Assembly (NCBI GenBank): GCA_009777535.1
Contig: WRLP01000009.1
Coordinates: 29,050-93,049 of the forward strand
From: Treponema sp.
GTDB lineage: Bacteria; Spirochaetota; Spirochaetia; Treponematales; Breznakiellaceae
DNA length: 64,000 nt
Direction: 5' to 3'
Position 1 is the first letter of the stretch, and the number at the start of each line of letters is the position of its first letter. The notes under the pieces are model-generated. The model was not told the origin of the DNA. It worked only from the letters and a program-made list of their open reading frames with translations, and searched no databases. Below are positions 8,306 through 17,220 of the stretch, piece after piece. A program made the translations under genes and the position numbers.

Positions 8306-9157
8306 CTAAAATCCTGCGGACTGAAGAATTGTTGTAAGGGCTTCCCATTTGTTCATAGTATACAGATGAAGCCCCGCTATGTCCAATTTTTGAAAATCAT
8401 GTATCAGGGCGGCTGTAAATTCCATGCCGGCTTTTGCAAACCCTTCCGGGTCTTTATCATATTTGCCCATTATTTCAGCCAACTCGGCAGGTATGGAACA
8501 GCCGTTGGAAAGTGTCATGCGTATAACGGGCTCCCGGCTAAGAATAGGCATTATTCCGGCTATGACGGGCGCGCTTACGCCGGCCTTTCGCGCTTTTTCC
8601 AGAAACTGTTCCAAAGCGGCGTTGTTATGGCAAAGCTGTGTAATAAAAAAGGAAGCCCCGCAGTCCTGCTTGTTTTTAAGACATGCGATGTCCGATTCAA
8701 ATGAAGGGGCGGTAAGATGTTTTTCCGGGTACGCTGCGGCACAAAGTGAAAGCTGCGGGAACTCTTTCCCGATAAAGACGAGCAGCTCGTCGGCGTGGGA
8801 AAAATCCCCCTTTGTGCCTTCCCAGCCCGGCGGATAGTCGCCGCGCAGGGCCAGCAAATTCTCCGCCCCCAAATCCATAAAACCGCCGATCACTTTTATT
8901 ACATCTTCGCGGCTTGAGCCAATGCAGGTAAAATGCGGGACAAATATCTGCCCGATGTTTTTTACAGTTGCACATAACTCCAGATTTCTTCCCCTTTGGC
9001 TGCCCCCTGCGCCGTATGTACAGCTTATAAAATCGGGCGCAAAGCGGCTTAACTTATTCAGTGTATTCGCAACCGCATCCATCGGCACTTCGGGTTTTGG
9101 AGGAAAAACCTCGAAGGAAAGAGTTCGTTTTTTTTTCAGTATTTCAGCAATCTTCAT
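8306..9157 (-). CDS. metF: Methylenetetrahydrofolate reductase
   Basis: The product is 283 residues, a single TIM-barrel MetF. N-terminal SFEVFPPKPE holds the catalytic Glu region. Next come the CTYGAGGS motif (about 46-53) and a folate/FAD segment (LLALRGDYPPGW, about 100-111). It reduces methylene-THF to methyl-THF with reduced FAD, in methionine synthesis or in the methyl branch of the Wood-Ljungdahl pathway. Its ATG overlaps the rnfB stop by four bases (ATGA), so it is translationally coupled to the Rnf genes. No metV partner is present. The coupling suggests that its electron supply or use is linked to Rnf, which is inference. Confidence 0.93.
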   Translation of the reverse strand: MKIAEILKKKRTLSFEVFPPKPEVPMDAVANTLNKLSRFAPDFISCTYGAGGSQRGRNLELCATVKNIGQIFVPHFTCIGSSREDVIKVIGGFMDLGAENLLALRGDYPPGWEGTKGDFSHADELLVFIGKEFPQLSLCAAAYPEKHLTAPSFESDIACLKNKQDCGASFFITQLCHNNAALEQFLEKARKAGVSAPVIAGIMPILSREPVIRMTLSNGCSIPAELAEIMGKYDKDPEGFAKAGMEFTAALIHDFQKLDIAGLHLYTMNKWEALTTILQSAGF

Positions 9158-9972
9158 TTTTTATTGAAAATATCCCGCTCAATAAGTTTGAAAATTTTTG
9201 GGGGACATTTTTCCACACAGGTGTTGCAGGATGTACATCTTGAAAGATCGACAACTGGGATATGCGTATCAAGGTTGATGCATTGCTGGGGGCAGTTTTT
9301 TACGCAGAGCCCGCATTTTATGCAGGCGGTTTTACACGATTTGGCTGCCATCTGTTTGTTGGGATTACGGTTGGAACACAGAACCATGGCGCCTTTTTGA
9401 TCCTTTGGTACGCTTTTCAGCAGTCCCTGCGGACACTCCATTACGCATAACCGGCATCCGGTGCATTTCGAATAATCAATTTTAGGCAGCCTGTCATCAC
9501 CCATGTGGAGGGCGTCGAATTTACAGACCTTGGCGCAGTCGCCGAAACCCTGGCAGCCCCAGGAGCAAAGTTTGGTTCCTCCCGCAAGTTTTGCGCCAAG
9601 GCATGTCTGAAGGCCGGTATACAATCCCTTTACGGGGGCGTTAGCTGTAGAGCCCTGGCAGGCAAGAACAGTTACAACATCTACGACCTCTCCGCCCGCG
9701 GCGCCTGTTATCTCTGCGATTTTTTTTGCCGTTGATGAACCGCCGACTGTACATAAACTTGTTCCTACATGCCCTGCCGCAACTTCCGCGGCATAGTTGT
9801 CGCAGCCTGGAAAACCGCAGGCGCCGCAGTTTGCGCCGGGCAGAACTTCGCGAATCCTGCCGGCAACAGGGTCTTCGGGCACGGCGAATAATTCCTTAAA
9901 AAAGCCAAGGGCTGTTCCAATTATAAAAGCCAGAACCAGCGCAAACAGCGCTGTGATTAAAATAATTGTCAT
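9154..9972 (-). CDS. rnfB: Rnf complex ferredoxin-type subunit RnfB
   Basis: The product is 272 residues. One N-terminal membrane helix (about 5-25) anchors it. The Fe-S domain has the GANCGACGFPGCDNYA cluster motif (about 46-61). At least three further Cys-rich stretches follow, including classic CxxCxxCxxxCP ferredoxin motifs (CTGCRLCVMECP, CIKCGLCVKNCP, CTSCNTCVEKCP). RnfB is the presumed entry point for electrons from reduced ferredoxin. It is longer than proteobacterial RnfB, as in clostridial-type complexes with extra clusters. It overlaps rnfA upstream and metF downstream by ATGA junctions. Confidence 0.95.
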   Translation of the reverse strand: MTIILITALFALVLAFIIGTALGFFKELFAVPEDPVAGRIREVLPGANCGACGFPGCDNYAAEVAAGHVGTSLCTVGGSSTAKKIAEITGAAGGEVVDVVTVLACQGSTANAPVKGLYTGLQTCLGAKLAGGTKLCSWGCQGFGDCAKVCKFDALHMGDDRLPKIDYSKCTGCRLCVMECPQGLLKSVPKDQKGAMVLCSNRNPNKQMAAKSCKTACIKCGLCVKNCPQQCINLDTHIPVVDLSRCTSCNTCVEKCPPKIFKLIERDIFNKK

Positions 9973-10544
9973 TGCACCAGCCCCTTAAAACCCATGAATG
10001 CTATTGAAAGCAGGGCGGTTGCCGCAAAAAGTACCGGCGTTCCTTTAAGAAAAGCTGGAACGGGGCTGGTTTTAAGCCGCGCCCGTATACCTGCCAGCAG
10101 AAGCATTGAAAGAAGAAAACCCATGGCAACTCCGACAGCATAGACAATCGATTCAATTAAACTATATCCATTCGAGATTACATCGAATGTAACAGCCAGA
10201 ATTCCGCAGTTTGTAGTTATAAGAGCCAGATAAATGCCCATTGCTTTGTACAGCGATGGTATTGCTTTCTTCAAATAGTATTCAACTAACTGAACCAGGG
10301 CGGCTATAACCAGAATAAAGACTAAAATCTGAAGGAATACAATCCCCAGCGGCTCTAAAATAAATTTGTAAATCGGCCATGTAACGCAGGTGGCCAGCAC
10401 TGTTACAAATGTTACTGCCAGACCCATGCCTATGGATTTATTTTCGTCGGTACTCATTCCTATAAAGGGGCAAAGAGCGATAAAGCGCATAAGCACAACA
10501 TTGTCAATTAAAAAAGCTGTTAAAAATATTCTAAAGAGGTTCAT
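9969..10544 (-). CDS. rnfA: Rnf complex membrane subunit RnfA
   Basis: The product is 191 residues with six predicted membrane helices and no soluble domain. The family signatures (IDNVVLMRFIALCPF near the N-terminus, LITTNCGILAV near 105) carry the Cys residues that in RnfA and NqrE bind a shared Fe-S centre inside the membrane. The ATG at 10544 is chosen because it overlaps the rnfE stop as ATGA; an upstream in-frame start at 10577 would lengthen it by 11 residues without homology. Confidence 0.95.
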   Translation of the reverse strand: MNLFRIFLTAFLIDNVVLMRFIALCPFIGMSTDENKSIGMGLAVTFVTVLATCVTWPIYKFILEPLGIVFLQILVFILVIAALVQLVEYYLKKAIPSLYKAMGIYLALITTNCGILAVTFDVISNGYSLIESIVYAVGVAMGFLLSMLLLAGIRARLKTSPVPAFLKGTPVLFAATALLSIAFMGFKGLVQ

Positions 10545-11224
10545 GCCTGTTCTCCATTGTTTTCCGGTATGCCGCAATGGGTTTTCATGCAGCCGTTAGC
10601 CGCACATTCTTCACAATCCGCCGCCGGCGCCTTTAGTCTGGATTTTATGTACAGGTTCAGCGAAATAAAAAGTGAAAAAACAAAAAACCCGCCGGGAGGC
10701 AAAATAAAAAAGATTATGGGCTGATAACTTGAAGGCAAAACCTGAAAATTAAGAATTGTGCCGTTTCCCAAAAGTTCACGCACCAGTGCAATGCCGGTTA
10801 GCACCCAGGTATAACCCACGCCCATTCCCATGGAATCGAATATTACATCTATAACCGGCTGCTTGTAGGCAAAACCTTCTACTCTGCCCATGATAATGCA
10901 ATTTACCACGATGAGGGGAATAAACACGCCCATGGCCTTTGAAAGATCGGGAAACCATGCCTTTAATACATAGTCTATTACGGTGGTAAAGGCGGCGATG
11001 ATAATGATAAAAACAGGAATTCTGATTGAATCTGGAATCAGTTTTCTGAATGTACTTATGACAACCTCGGACATCAGCAGTACGAATGTCATGGAAAGAC
11101 CCATGCCGATGCCGTTAGCTGTCGATGTGGTTACGGCAAGACTGGAGCAAAGGCCGATCATCAGAATCAATAAAGGATTTTCACGGACAAGGCCGTTGGC
11201 AAAAACACCAAACAGACGTTTCAT
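10541..11224 (-). CDS. rnfE: Rnf complex membrane subunit RnfE
   Basis: The product is 227 residues with six membrane helices, homologous to RnfA and NqrD in inverted topology. The segments NPLLILMIGLCSSLAVT and LIVVNCIIMGR hold the paired Cys of the intramembrane Fe-S site. The tail is Cys-rich (CEECAANGC, about residues 207-215), an unusual small motif that may bind a metal. The start at 11224 overlaps the rnfG stop as ATGA, which decides against the longer in-frame start at 11281. Confidence 0.95.
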   Translation of the reverse strand: MKRLFGVFANGLVRENPLLILMIGLCSSLAVTTSTANGIGMGLSMTFVLLMSEVVISTFRKLIPDSIRIPVFIIIIAAFTTVIDYVLKAWFPDLSKAMGVFIPLIVVNCIIMGRVEGFAYKQPVIDVIFDSMGMGVGYTWVLTGIALVRELLGNGTILNFQVLPSSYQPIIFFILPPGGFFVFSLFISLNLYIKSRLKAPAADCEECAANGCMKTHCGIPENNGEQA

Positions 11225-11862
11225 TTTTCTCCTCCTGTGGAAACAGCCGGTAAAAGATTTACATCGGCGTCTTTTAGCCATTGTGCAACAGCAAGGGCGG
11301 CGGCCTTTACCGATGATGAAACAGCCTCGCTGGTTACTGTGGCAGCGGTAATCGTTATCACATCATTTTTAACTTCAAACGGATCGGTAATTTTTTTTCC
11401 GGTAAATTGTCCGTAAAAAGTAATGCCTCCCGCACGATCAACAAAGTACGAGGAAGATGCGGCATTGGCACCAAGTCCCGGCGTGTCTGTATGTTCCATT
11501 ATTTTTACTCCGGTAATGGCGCCCATTGCGCTCACCCCTGTCATTATTTTTATTTGTCCGTTATAGCTTGCACGGGAAAGACTTAATACAGCTCCTATAA
11601 TTTCATTGTTTTTTATAACCGCGTATGAGTTTTCAATGGCAACCGCTCTGTCCGGGCTTTGAATATCGTATACCAATACGAAATCGTCCGCATCGGAAAA
11701 AAGTTCCCTTAATGCCGCATCCAGATCCGCCTGTTGCCTGTGGGCAATAATTGTGGACGTGCCGGTGTAAACAAAGGCCAGCATTATACATGCCGCGGCG
11801 GCGAATATGGCCAGAATAATTCCAAGTTTCATCATTCCCAATAAACCGGATTTATCTTTCAT
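11221..11862 (-). CDS. rnfG: Rnf complex FMN-carrying subunit RnfG
   Basis: The product is 213 residues with one N-terminal membrane helix (about 12-33) and an exported FMN-binding domain. The covalent flavin site in this family reads S/T-GAT-x-T/S. Here it is TAATVTS at residues 172-178, with Ala in place of the usual Gly and Thr177 as the expected attachment point. HTDTPGLGANA (about 124-134) is the other family hallmark. The start at 11862 forms an ATGA overlap with rnfD; a longer frame reaches 12012 but lies inside rnfD. Confidence 0.93.
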   Translation of the reverse strand: MKDKSGLLGMMKLGIILAIFAAAACIMLAFVYTGTSTIIAHRQQADLDAALRELFSDADDFVLVYDIQSPDRAVAIENSYAVIKNNEIIGAVLSLSRASYNGQIKIMTGVSAMGAITGVKIMEHTDTPGLGANAASSSYFVDRAGGITFYGQFTGKKITDPFEVKNDVITITAATVTSEAVSSSVKAAALAVAQWLKDADVNLLPAVSTGGEK

Positions 11863-12920
11863 TTTGCGGCCTCCTTGTTCCCATTCGCCGCAGCCGCAGG
11901 TTTTTTCTTTGGCACAAAACCGTATTTTTTCGGAAGCAGTTTGTTCAGGAAGGGTACGGCGGCATTCATTATCAGAATTGCGTAAGTTACTCCCTCCGGA
12001 TATGTTCCCCATTTGCGGATAAGCATTGTAACTATTCCGGCGCCAATTCCAAAAATAACCTTTCCCTTCGCTGTAACCGGAGATGTTACATAATCCGTTG
12101 CCATAAAAACAGCGCCGAATACAAAGCCGCCGGAAAGAACGCTGAACAGGGGATCCATTCCCAGAAGTAAAGAAAGCACAGAGCCTGAGATGATCATGCT
12201 GATTGGAGCGCGCCAGTCAATTGTTTTGGTAATCAACAGGAAAATGCAGGCGGCAAAGATCAAAAATATTGAGGTCTCGCCCATGCTGCCGCCGTGGAAT
12301 CCGAAGAAAAGTGTTTTCATGGTTGCCCAATATGAGTCAGAAGATGAAAGTCCAGCTTCAACTAACGCCCTGCCAATGCCGGCCGCATCGGCCCCCATTT
12401 TTGCAAGCCCCAGGGGAGTTGCACCCGTGGCGGCATCAACAGCGAAAAAACGACTCGGCGCCGGCCAGGAGGTAAGGGCGGAGGGAAAACTCATCAGGAG
12501 AAAAGCCCTTCCGATTAAGGCGGGGTTAAACACATTTGCGCCAAGGCCGCCGAAAAATTCTTTTGCAGCGATTACGGCGAACACTGCTCCAAGGGCTGTC
12601 ATCCACAGCGGAGTAGCCGGCGGAATAATCAGCGCCAGCAGCAGACCGGTAACACCCGCCGAAAGATCTTTAGCCCGCACCTGCTGTTTGGTAATCACCC
12701 TGAAAAGACTTTCCCCAGCAATGGCGGCTGTAACTGAAACAAGTATATTCAGCAGTGCGGGAAAGCCGAATGTTACAATTCCAAAAATGGCGACAGGCGC
12801 CAGAGCGATAAGCATATTCCGCATCAGCGCTGCGGAATTCCACGGCGAGGCGATGTGCGGGCTGGACTGAAGCAGCATTACAGGCGCGTCGCCTTTTTTT
12901 TCAGTTGAGGCGTCAGACAT
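11859..12920 (-). CDS. rnfD: Rnf complex membrane subunit RnfD
   Basis: The product is 353 residues with about nine or ten membrane helices. N-terminal SSPHIASPWN and the GATP flavin motif (TGATPL at 165-170, Thr168 the predicted covalent FMN site) identify RnfD over NqrB. In the complex it passes electrons across the membrane and helps move Na+ or H+. The C-terminal tail is Ala- and Lys-rich. Its ATG overlaps the rnfC stop by eight bases. Confidence 0.95.
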   Translation of the reverse strand: MSDASTEKKGDAPVMLLQSSPHIASPWNSAALMRNMLIALAPVAIFGIVTFGFPALLNILVSVTAAIAGESLFRVITKQQVRAKDLSAGVTGLLLALIIPPATPLWMTALGAVFAVIAAKEFFGGLGANVFNPALIGRAFLLMSFPSALTSWPAPSRFFAVDAATGATPLGLAKMGADAAGIGRALVEAGLSSSDSYWATMKTLFFGFHGGSMGETSIFLIFAACIFLLITKTIDWRAPISMIISGSVLSLLLGMDPLFSVLSGGFVFGAVFMATDYVTSPVTAKGKVIFGIGAGIVTMLIRKWGTYPEGVTYAILIMNAAVPFLNKLLPKKYGFVPKKKPAAAANGNKEAAK

Positions 12921-14283
12921 TTTTCACTCCTTTAGCCAGTGTTGCGGCCTGCCTCATTTTTATCTTTTGTTTGCCGGTGCGGAATCTTTGAACCAGTTTA
13001 ATTCTTGCAGGGCATACATAGGTGCAGCTTCCACATTCTATGCAATCCATTAATCCCGCCTTAACAGCGTAATCCAAATCGCCTGTTTCTATGCTGTTGC
13101 TCATTATCACGGGCGAAAGGCGGCAGGCGCAGTTACGAATACAGCGGCTGCAGCGGATACAGGGCCCCTCCAGCTCGGCAATGGTTTCTTTCTTTGTCAT
13201 CAGAATAATGCCGGAGGTATTTTTTTGAATGGGTATTTCCAGTGATGGAACAGCGCTGCCCATCATTGGGCCGCCAAAAATTATCTTGGCAAGTTTATCA
13301 GTATCAATATCCATAAATTCAACCGGCGCATCTTTCAGTAAAGTTCCGATGGGAGCGCGGATATTTTTCGGAGTTTTACAGGCGCCGCCGCTAACGGTCA
13401 GATCGCGATCAATCAGGGGCTTGCCAAGGACAAATGCTTCGGCAATGGCAATAAGGGTTCCTACATTTTGAACAATGCACCCTGCATCCATCGGCAGCCC
13501 GCCTGAGGGAACTTCCCTGCCGGTAAGGGCTGTTATCAGCATTTTTTCGCCGCCCTGCGGATAAAGCGTTTTACAAAGACCGATGGAAATACTGCCGCTC
13601 ATATCGGCAACCCTTATTTCCCGTTCAATCATGGGGATAAGGTTTTTTTTGTTATCTTCCATTCCGATAATTGCTTTTCCGACGCCAGTTATCTTCATTA
13701 CAATCGCCAGTCCCTTTATAAGCATGTGAGGCTTTTCGGTCATGGCAGCTTCGTCGGTGGTAAGGTAGGGCTCACATTCAGCACCGTCGGCAATGATCAA
13801 GTCGATGGGCTTGTCGGAAGGCGGCGAAAGTTTAATGTGGCTCGGAAATCCCGCTCCCCCCATGCCAAGTATGCCGGCTTCCCTAATTCGCGCAAGAGCT
13901 TCTTCCCTTGTACAGGTGGAAATATCCAGGGGCGGAAGTAAAATTTCCTGTTCTGCGGAACTTTCTTCCTGCGAAGCTTCGATAATTATGCACAGGCCGT
14001 CGGTATTATTTGACTGGGTCCTGGGCTCGATTTTCTTAACGATTCCGCTGATTGAAGCATGAACCGGCACTGTCATTGGACCCGGCGCCGCCGCATCGGC
14101 AATTTTTTGCCCGCGAATAACCTTGTCGCCAATGCTTACAAGCGGTTTATTTGGAGCTCCAAAATGTTGATTTATTGGAATTGTTACCTGCCTGGGCGCC
14201 GGAATTAATTCGACCGGCTTCCCTTCCGTGGCGTGCTTCCTTCCGGAAAGTTTCAAGCCGCGCCTAAATGTACTCACAGCCAT
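12913..14283 (-). CDS. rnfC: Rnf complex NADH-binding subunit RnfC
   Basis: The product is 456 residues and is the first gene of the operon. It opens with a barrel-sandwich (biotinyl-like) domain, then the complex-I 51-kDa-like flavin/NADH fold (GMGGAGFPSH near 141-150, DGAECEPYLTTDE near 165-177). It ends with two 4Fe-4S motifs (CIRCSRCIRNC and CIECGSCTYVCP) in the last hundred residues. RnfC exchanges electrons with NAD+/NADH on the cytoplasmic face. AAGGAG lies 9 bases before the ATG. The gene order C-D-G-E-A-B is the clostridial/acetogen order. Confidence 0.95.
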   Translation of the reverse strand: MAVSTFRRGLKLSGRKHATEGKPVELIPAPRQVTIPINQHFGAPNKPLVSIGDKVIRGQKIADAAAPGPMTVPVHASISGIVKKIEPRTQSNNTDGLCIIIEASQEESSAEQEILLPPLDISTCTREEALARIREAGILGMGGAGFPSHIKLSPPSDKPIDLIIADGAECEPYLTTDEAAMTEKPHMLIKGLAIVMKITGVGKAIIGMEDNKKNLIPMIEREIRVADMSGSISIGLCKTLYPQGGEKMLITALTGREVPSGGLPMDAGCIVQNVGTLIAIAEAFVLGKPLIDRDLTVSGGACKTPKNIRAPIGTLLKDAPVEFMDIDTDKLAKIIFGGPMMGSAVPSLEIPIQKNTSGIILMTKKETIAELEGPCIRCSRCIRNCACRLSPVIMSNSIETGDLDYAVKAGLMDCIECGSCTYVCPARIKLVQRFRTGKQKIKMRQAATLAKGVKNV

Positions 14284-14430
14284 TGATGGCTTCTCCTTCT
14301 GTTTCTGCTGATTGATGTTTTTTGCAAAGATGTACTTTATTCATAATAAAATAAAAGAAGTAGAAGCGCTAGTGGTTAATCTTCATGCCGAGCCGGCGGA
14401 GTGTGGTTATAAAAATGTGAAACGGAATCT

Positions 14431-14453
14431 TCCCCGCCGGCCTGCGGCGGGGA
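14431..14453 (-). terminator. GC-rich hairpin after the DUF3795 gene
   Basis: A perfect 9-bp stem (tccccgccg with its complement at 14445-14453) closes on a five-base loop. It begins 8 bases past the stop at 14461 and lies ahead of rnfC, so it probably separates the two units. The T-run expected of an intrinsic terminator is absent on its immediate 3' side. Confidence 0.5.
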
Positions 14454-14460
14454 ACTGGTA

Positions 14461-14793
14461 CTAGCTTTGTATCAGATTATTTGCTACACCGGGAACCTGT
14501 GAAATAAAATCATTGATGGTTTTGCATGTTTTGTAGTCGCCGCAGGTACCGCAATTTATCAGATTTTTTTCTGAAGCGCATTTGCGTATTTCACATGCCG
14601 TACAATGCCCTATCTTTACTCCGGTTCCCCTGCATGAAGTGCAGTTAATCATATCAGGCGTAAAGTTGAAACCGTGTGCCTGAGACCATTCTGCGGCGGT
14701 TTTTTCCCTCAATGCCTGATCATTGTTTTGCGTTGCCTTGTATGCAGCGCATTCGGCGCAATCCAGCCCGCAATAGGCAATCAATTTTTCCAT
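14461..14793 (-). CDS. DUF3795 Cys-rich protein
   Basis: The product is 110 residues. Twelve Cys residues in paired spacing (CGLDCAEC at the start, CTSCRGTG in the middle, CGTCGDYKTC near the end) match the DUF3795 family, small anaerobe proteins thought to bind zinc or an Fe-S cluster; no activity is established. The ATG at 14793 has AAAGGAG 8 bases upstream; a longer frame to 14868 lacks support. It follows the WYL regulator by 87 bases on the same strand. Confidence 0.8.
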   Translation of the reverse strand: MEKLIAYCGLDCAECAAYKATQNNDQALREKTAAEWSQAHGFNFTPDMINCTSCRGTGVKIGHCTACEIRKCASEKNLINCGTCGDYKTCKTINDFISQVPGVANNLIQS

Positions 14794-14880
14794 TTTATAA
14801 CTCCTTTGTTGTTCCTTATGCAGATAAGGAATCGTATTAAAGAAATTATACATTTTATAATATGACAACGGTATGTCATA

Positions 14881-15780
14881 TTATATATATTTTTTAAAAA
14901 TTTTTTCTGCTTTATTTTTAATTATTTTTTTAATTCGTTCCGGCTCCAAAACTTCAACATATTCTCCAAAAGACAGTAAAAACCCATACAACCAGTGATC
15001 TTCCGGCCATGTTACCTGCACTATAAAGCTGCCGTCCGGCCGTTTTTTTATCATTTTGTCATCAAACTCATCATACACCCGGTGAGCCATTCCCGGGTCA
15101 AATTTTAGTTTGAGTAATATACCGTGTTTTTGCGGTTCTGAAGCAGGCTTTGAACGGGTTACTGACGGATCGCGAAGGGAAAAAAGCTTATTCGTTATTC
15201 GCAAATTTCTGACCCGCGTCAGCTTAAATAATCTCATGTCCTTCCGGCTAAGGCAGAATCCGTTGATATACCACGCTTTTGACTTGAACCACAATTGAAC
15301 AGGCTCAATCCGGCGGCGGGTTTTTTTACCGCTGGAACCGTAATAATCGAATTCAGCAATGCGCCGTTCCAGGATAGCTTTCTTTAGGTCATGAAAAAAA
15401 TCGCTGTCAGCAAAACTCCAATCAGAAAAATCCACCTGAAGCCAATCTGTTACGCCTTTTTTAAACAGGCCGGATAATTTTTTTAATACCTGGGCCGGCT
15501 CTGATGGCATTACACCGGAAACAGCCTGTAAAGCAGATAAAATTTCATTCTGCTCCCCTTCGCTCAGGATGGATTTATTCAGAACAAATTCCGGCAGCAG
15601 CAAGATGCCCCCGCCCCTGCCTTTTTCCGAGTACACAGGAATCCCCGCCAGGCTTAGGATGTCTATGTCTCTGTAGATTGTTCGTTGAGACACCTCAAAC
15701 ATTTCGGATAATTGTTTTGCAGTAACTGCCTTTTGTTCCAGTAAAACATAAACGATTTCCAGCAAGCGGTTTATCTGCAT
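14881..15780 (-). CDS. YafY-type HTH/WYL transcriptional regulator
   Basis: The product is 299 residues. An HTH_11 domain fills the first 60 (QLSEMFEVSQRTIYRDIDIL, a winged-helix recognition segment). A WYL domain follows (about 130-215; KAWYINGFC contains the ligand-binding Trp-Tyr region) and then the WCX extension. Such regulators sense small molecules or nucleic-acid ligands. It is divergent from mntP with 98 bases between them and precedes the DUF3795 gene, so either could be its target. AGGAAA precedes the ATG. Confidence 0.85.
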   Translation of the reverse strand: MQINRLLEIVYVLLEQKAVTAKQLSEMFEVSQRTIYRDIDILSLAGIPVYSEKGRGGGILLLPEFVLNKSILSEGEQNEILSALQAVSGVMPSEPAQVLKKLSGLFKKGVTDWLQVDFSDWSFADSDFFHDLKKAILERRIAEFDYYGSSGKKTRRRIEPVQLWFKSKAWYINGFCLSRKDMRLFKLTRVRNLRITNKLFSLRDPSVTRSKPASEPQKHGILLKLKFDPGMAHRVYDEFDDKMIKKRPDGSFIVQVTWPEDHWLYGFLLSFGEYVEVLEPERIKKIIKNKAEKIFKKYI

Positions 15781-15878
15781 TTTCCTACCCTATACGATTA
15801 TTGGGAAGTCTGTCGAGTCCTTGCCTGGTGCCGGCGGGTGCTGTTATTATAAATGAATAACGGGTTTATGGGGATCTG

Positions 15879-16454
15879 ATGAATCTTATAGAATTGTTTC
15901 TGCTTGCGGTTGGTCTCTCGATGGATGCTTTTGCCGTATCAATCTGTCTTGGACTGAACATGGAAAAATATTCAAAAAGAAAATCACTTATTGTCGGATT
16001 GTACTTTGGAGTTTTTCAGGCTGTTATGCCATTGATTGGGTTTAAGGCTGCGACACTGTTTGCCGTAAGAATAGTTGCATACGATCACTGGATTGCGTTT
16101 GCATTACTGTGTTTTCTTGGAGGCAAAATGATTATCGGAAGCCTTAAAAGAGAAAACGGAGAGAATTGCGGCTGCAGGGAAGCATCATTAAAGCCGGCTC
16201 AAATGCTTCCCCTTGCCCTTGCTACAAGCATTGATGCGTTGGCCGTCGGCATATCGCTTGCTTTTTTACGGGTCAGTATTATTCCGGCGGCGTTTTTCAT
16301 CGGCATAACCACGCTTGTAATTTCAATATTGGGTGTAAAAACAGGCAGTGTATTTGGATCAAAGTTCAGCTCGAAGGCGGAACTTGCCGGCGGCGTTATT
16401 CTCGTGTTAATCGGAATAAAAATATTGCTAGAGCATTTGAATATCATTGGCTGA
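15879..16454 (+). CDS. mntP: MntP-type manganese efflux protein
   Basis: The product is 191 residues with six membrane helices arranged as two repeats. Each repeat opens with the family's Asp-containing motif (LSMDAFAVSICLGL near 14-27 and TSIDALAVGISLAFL near 116-130). MntP exports Mn2+ and protects against its excess. A small inverted repeat (gttatt 15843-15848 with aataac 15856-15861) lies just upstream. I see no Mn riboswitch. It ends 26 bases from the convergent Fe-S protein gene. Confidence 0.9.
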   Translation: MNLIELFLLAVGLSMDAFAVSICLGLNMEKYSKRKSLIVGLYFGVFQAVMPLIGFKAATLFAVRIVAYDHWIAFALLCFLGGKMIIGSLKRENGENCGCREASLKPAQMLPLALATSIDALAVGISLAFLRVSIIPAAFFIGITTLVISILGVKTGSVFGSKFSSKAELAGGVILVLIGIKILLEHLNIIG

Positions 16455-16480
16455 AGCAAGCGCAAGCCGGCAGTAATCCA

Positions 16481-17194
16481 TTAACCTTCCAATATTCCTC
16501 CGTTTGTGGTCAGGGTGATGACCTGCCAGGGCAGGAATTTGCCCGATTTTTTTATTGCCGTGGTTACAGCATGTTCAATCCCGCCGCAGCAGGGAACTTC
16601 CATGCGCACAACCGCTACCGATTTGATATTATTTACGGTAATAATTTCCGTGAGCTTTTCACTGTAATCGACATCGTCCAGTTTTGGACAGCCGATTATC
16701 GTAATCTTGTTTTTCATGAATTTTTCGTGGAAGCCCGCATAGGCATAGGCGGCGCAGTCTGCGGCAATCAGCAGGTGGGCGTTCTCGAAATAGGGAGCCT
16801 TTACCGGCACGAGCTTGATCTGCACGGGCCATTGCCGCAGTTCGCTTACCTGATTTGCTGCCGGAGCCGGTGCCGCTCCCCCCGCAGCTTCGGGGCGCTT
16901 CAACGCCTTTGCATTTGTGCCCGGGCAGCCGCAGGCGAGCGGCTCTGCTTTTTCCTTTTGTTCCATGTGTGCCTTGACCGCCTCTTCATCGAACGCTGCG
17001 GCCTCGCGTTCCTCAAAGGTGATCGCCCCCGTAGCGCAGACAGGCAGACAATTTCCCAGCCCGTCGCAATAGTCGTCCCGTATGAGCTTTGCCTTGCCGT
17101 TCACCATGGCGATAGCGCCCTCGTGGCAGGCGTTGGCGCAAAGGCCGCAGCCGTTGCATTTGTCTTCATCAATTTTAATTATCTTGCGTACCAT
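16481..17194 (-). CDS. Ferredoxin-domain protein, Crp-linked
   Basis: The product is 237 residues. Two 4Fe-4S motifs lie in the first 60 (CNGCGLCANACHEG and CDGLGNCLPVCATG). An Ala/Pro linker follows, then a globular C-terminal domain with CAAYAYAGF, GCPKLDD and PCCGGIEHA, whose conserved Cys may bind another centre. This architecture is common in anaerobes beside Crp/Fnr regulators and hybrid-cluster proteins, with no proven reaction. GAGGAGGT lies 6 bases before the ATG at 17194, which rules out a longer frame to 17272. It diverges from the Crp/Fnr gene. Confidence 0.8.
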   Translation of the reverse strand: MVRKIIKIDEDKCNGCGLCANACHEGAIAMVNGKAKLIRDDYCDGLGNCLPVCATGAITFEEREAAAFDEEAVKAHMEQKEKAEPLACGCPGTNAKALKRPEAAGGAAPAPAANQVSELRQWPVQIKLVPVKAPYFENAHLLIAADCAAYAYAGFHEKFMKNKITIIGCPKLDDVDYSEKLTEIITVNNIKSVAVVRMEVPCCGGIEHAVTTAIKKSGKFLPWQVITLTTNGGILEG

Positions 17195-17220
17195 TTCGAT
17201 ACCTCCTCGTGTTGCTTTTG

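Noticed and set aside
11862..12012. Longer RnfG starting at 12012
   Set aside because: The added 50 residues lie inside rnfD in another frame, and the ATGA overlap at 11862 is consistent with the other rnf junctions.
15781..15878. Mn-sensing yybP-ykoY riboswitch before mntP
   Set aside because: Only 98 bases are available and the conserved core is not visible.
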